From Bin87 sp963666415 (lineage in GTDB: Bacteria > Chloroflexota > Dehalococcoidia > Lucifugimonadales > UBA3495): a DNA stretch of 64,000 bases. The stretch's first letter is position 1. Every line of letters begins with the position of its first letter. A program made the translations under genes and the position numbers. The notes under the pieces were generated by a model. The model did not search any database and was not told the DNA's origin. It saw only the letters and a program-made list of their open reading frames with translations. The stretch covers positions 3,410,001-3,474,000 of the forward strand of contig CAXXPD010000003.1 in the NCBI GenBank assembly GCA_963666415.2. Direction: 5' to 3'. Shown here piece after piece: positions 63,238 through 64,000 of this stretch.

Positions 63238-63897
63238 GTGCTTAACAAGAAATCGGCTCTGGTGGTTGGAATGCGGGTGCTGGCGGCGGTGCTGGCGGGC
63301 ATTTTATTCGCTTACAACTTCTTACCGACCAGCGGTGGGCTGGGCTCGTGGCGGGATTTCCGTGATGGTGCCTCTTTGGTCGAGAACTCGGAGCGAATCG
63401 TCTTGGCGACATATCTGAGTGAGAGCACCTACGAAAGGCCGACGGTCACGACGAACGATGGCAAGGTGATCGGCTCGGTGACGGAGATATTCCGCAAATT
63501 CCGGGTTGACAAATCGCTCAAGGGTGACGCCAGTGTTGGAGATACGCAGTATATGGTGTTCACCAAGTCGGTGAAGACTGCTAGAGATGATGGAGGTTCA
63601 GACCGGCTTGAATACGACCAGGTATCGTTGGATTCAGGTGAGTAATATGTGCTTTTCCTGATAAATCGTGGTGCTCTGGAAGATTACGCGAGTGAGTACG
63701 GGGATACCCTATGGGTGCGTCCTGGGGAACCGGGAATTGCACAAATGGACTCCAATGGTCGTCTAACCTTCATCGCGACGGACCGGTACAAGGAAACCAT
63801 TGAAGACGAAGGTCTGGAGAGGGTGTCGAGTTCCGACGCGCCCTTCGAGCTGACGAAGGATGAGATAACAGGCTCGTCGTCGGCGAGGCGATGGTAA
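63238..63897 (+). pseudogene. Membrane-anchored exported protein with an in-frame ochre stop
   Basis: GTG 63238 with AAGGAGGTG 7 bp upstream. A single N-terminal hydrophobic helix (VLAAVLAGILFAYNFL), then a beta-rich exported domain (ERIVLATYLSESTYERP, VGDTQYMVFTKSVKTARD). TAA at 63643-63645 interrupts, after which the same frame continues YVLFLINRGALEDYASEYGD to 63897. Conversion of one Glu codon (GAA) would explain it. No family recognised. It lies 12 bp after the metalloprotease stop, so the two were co-transcribed. Confidence 0.6.
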
Positions 63898-64000
63898 CGA
63901 TGGCATGCGTTCTGTGGTCAGGACGGGTCTGGGCGGTTTCTGTGGAGGCCGCCCAGATCATTCAATCTCTCGGACGGTTCAGGCTCGATTGATTATGAGG

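Overview
The window looks like a chromosome segment of a GC-rich, uncultured bacterium. The preserved genes include two luciferase-like (LLM) flavin/F420 oxidoreductases, acetolactate-synthase-like TPP enzymes, a Gfo/Idh/MocA dehydrogenase, an aldo/keto reductase, alpha/beta hydrolases, lipoproteins with Pro/Thr-rich linkers and an FN3 surface protein. That mix suggests Chloroflexota (SAR202/Dehalococcoidia-like). This is inference from gene content; no rRNA is present to test it.

About half of the window is insertion sequence (IS) DNA, and many of the remaining genes are broken. By region: 1-9.4 kb holds a broken S1 protease, an IS1380-like copy, two copies of a 177-bp foldback element, a two-gene unknown operon with its own terminator, an FN3 protein and a DUF2971/HEPN-like locus hit by three different elements. 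9.4-18.2 kb is a train of five IS630-type elements joined through single TA dinucleotides, one of them split by an IS21. 18.2-24.8 kb is calmer: a zinc-ribbon protein, an HtrA-like lipoprotein protease, a YHS protein, secA, two tautomerase-like proteins and DUF2277. 24.8-26.6 kb is a second IS1380-like copy.

26.8-41.9 kb is the intact metabolic part: two TPP enzymes, an RCC1-repeat lipoprotein, a hicB-hicB-hicA module with a frameshifted toxin, an Asp-box propeller, two hydrolases, two LLM enzymes, AKR, Gfo/Idh and Uma2. It reads as a set of oxidoreductases and C-C bond enzymes for unusual organic substrates, arranged as single genes rather than one operon, and separated by short palindromic repeats and terminators.

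42-60 kb is again IS DNA: a tRNA-Gly with a neighbouring tyrosine recombinase cut by an IS630, a three-element IS630 train, a duplicated-RHH protein, an IS4-type element, a third IS1380-like copy split by an IS256, and a stack in which IS256 lies inside an ISNCY-like element, inside IS21, inside an IS1182-like element, which itself sits at the end of the third IS1380-like copy next to a truncated dipeptidase gene. Target duplications support most of these steps. 60-64 kb holds broken exported proteins (M19 dipeptidase, a metzincin protease, a membrane-anchored protein) and a TnpB gene with an in-frame stop.

The combination of many IS families, nested insertions and freshly broken genes (single frameshifts, amber codons) fits a lineage with relaxed selection, such as a recent host-associated symbiont. 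I did not find a CRISPR array, rRNA or a clear replication origin.
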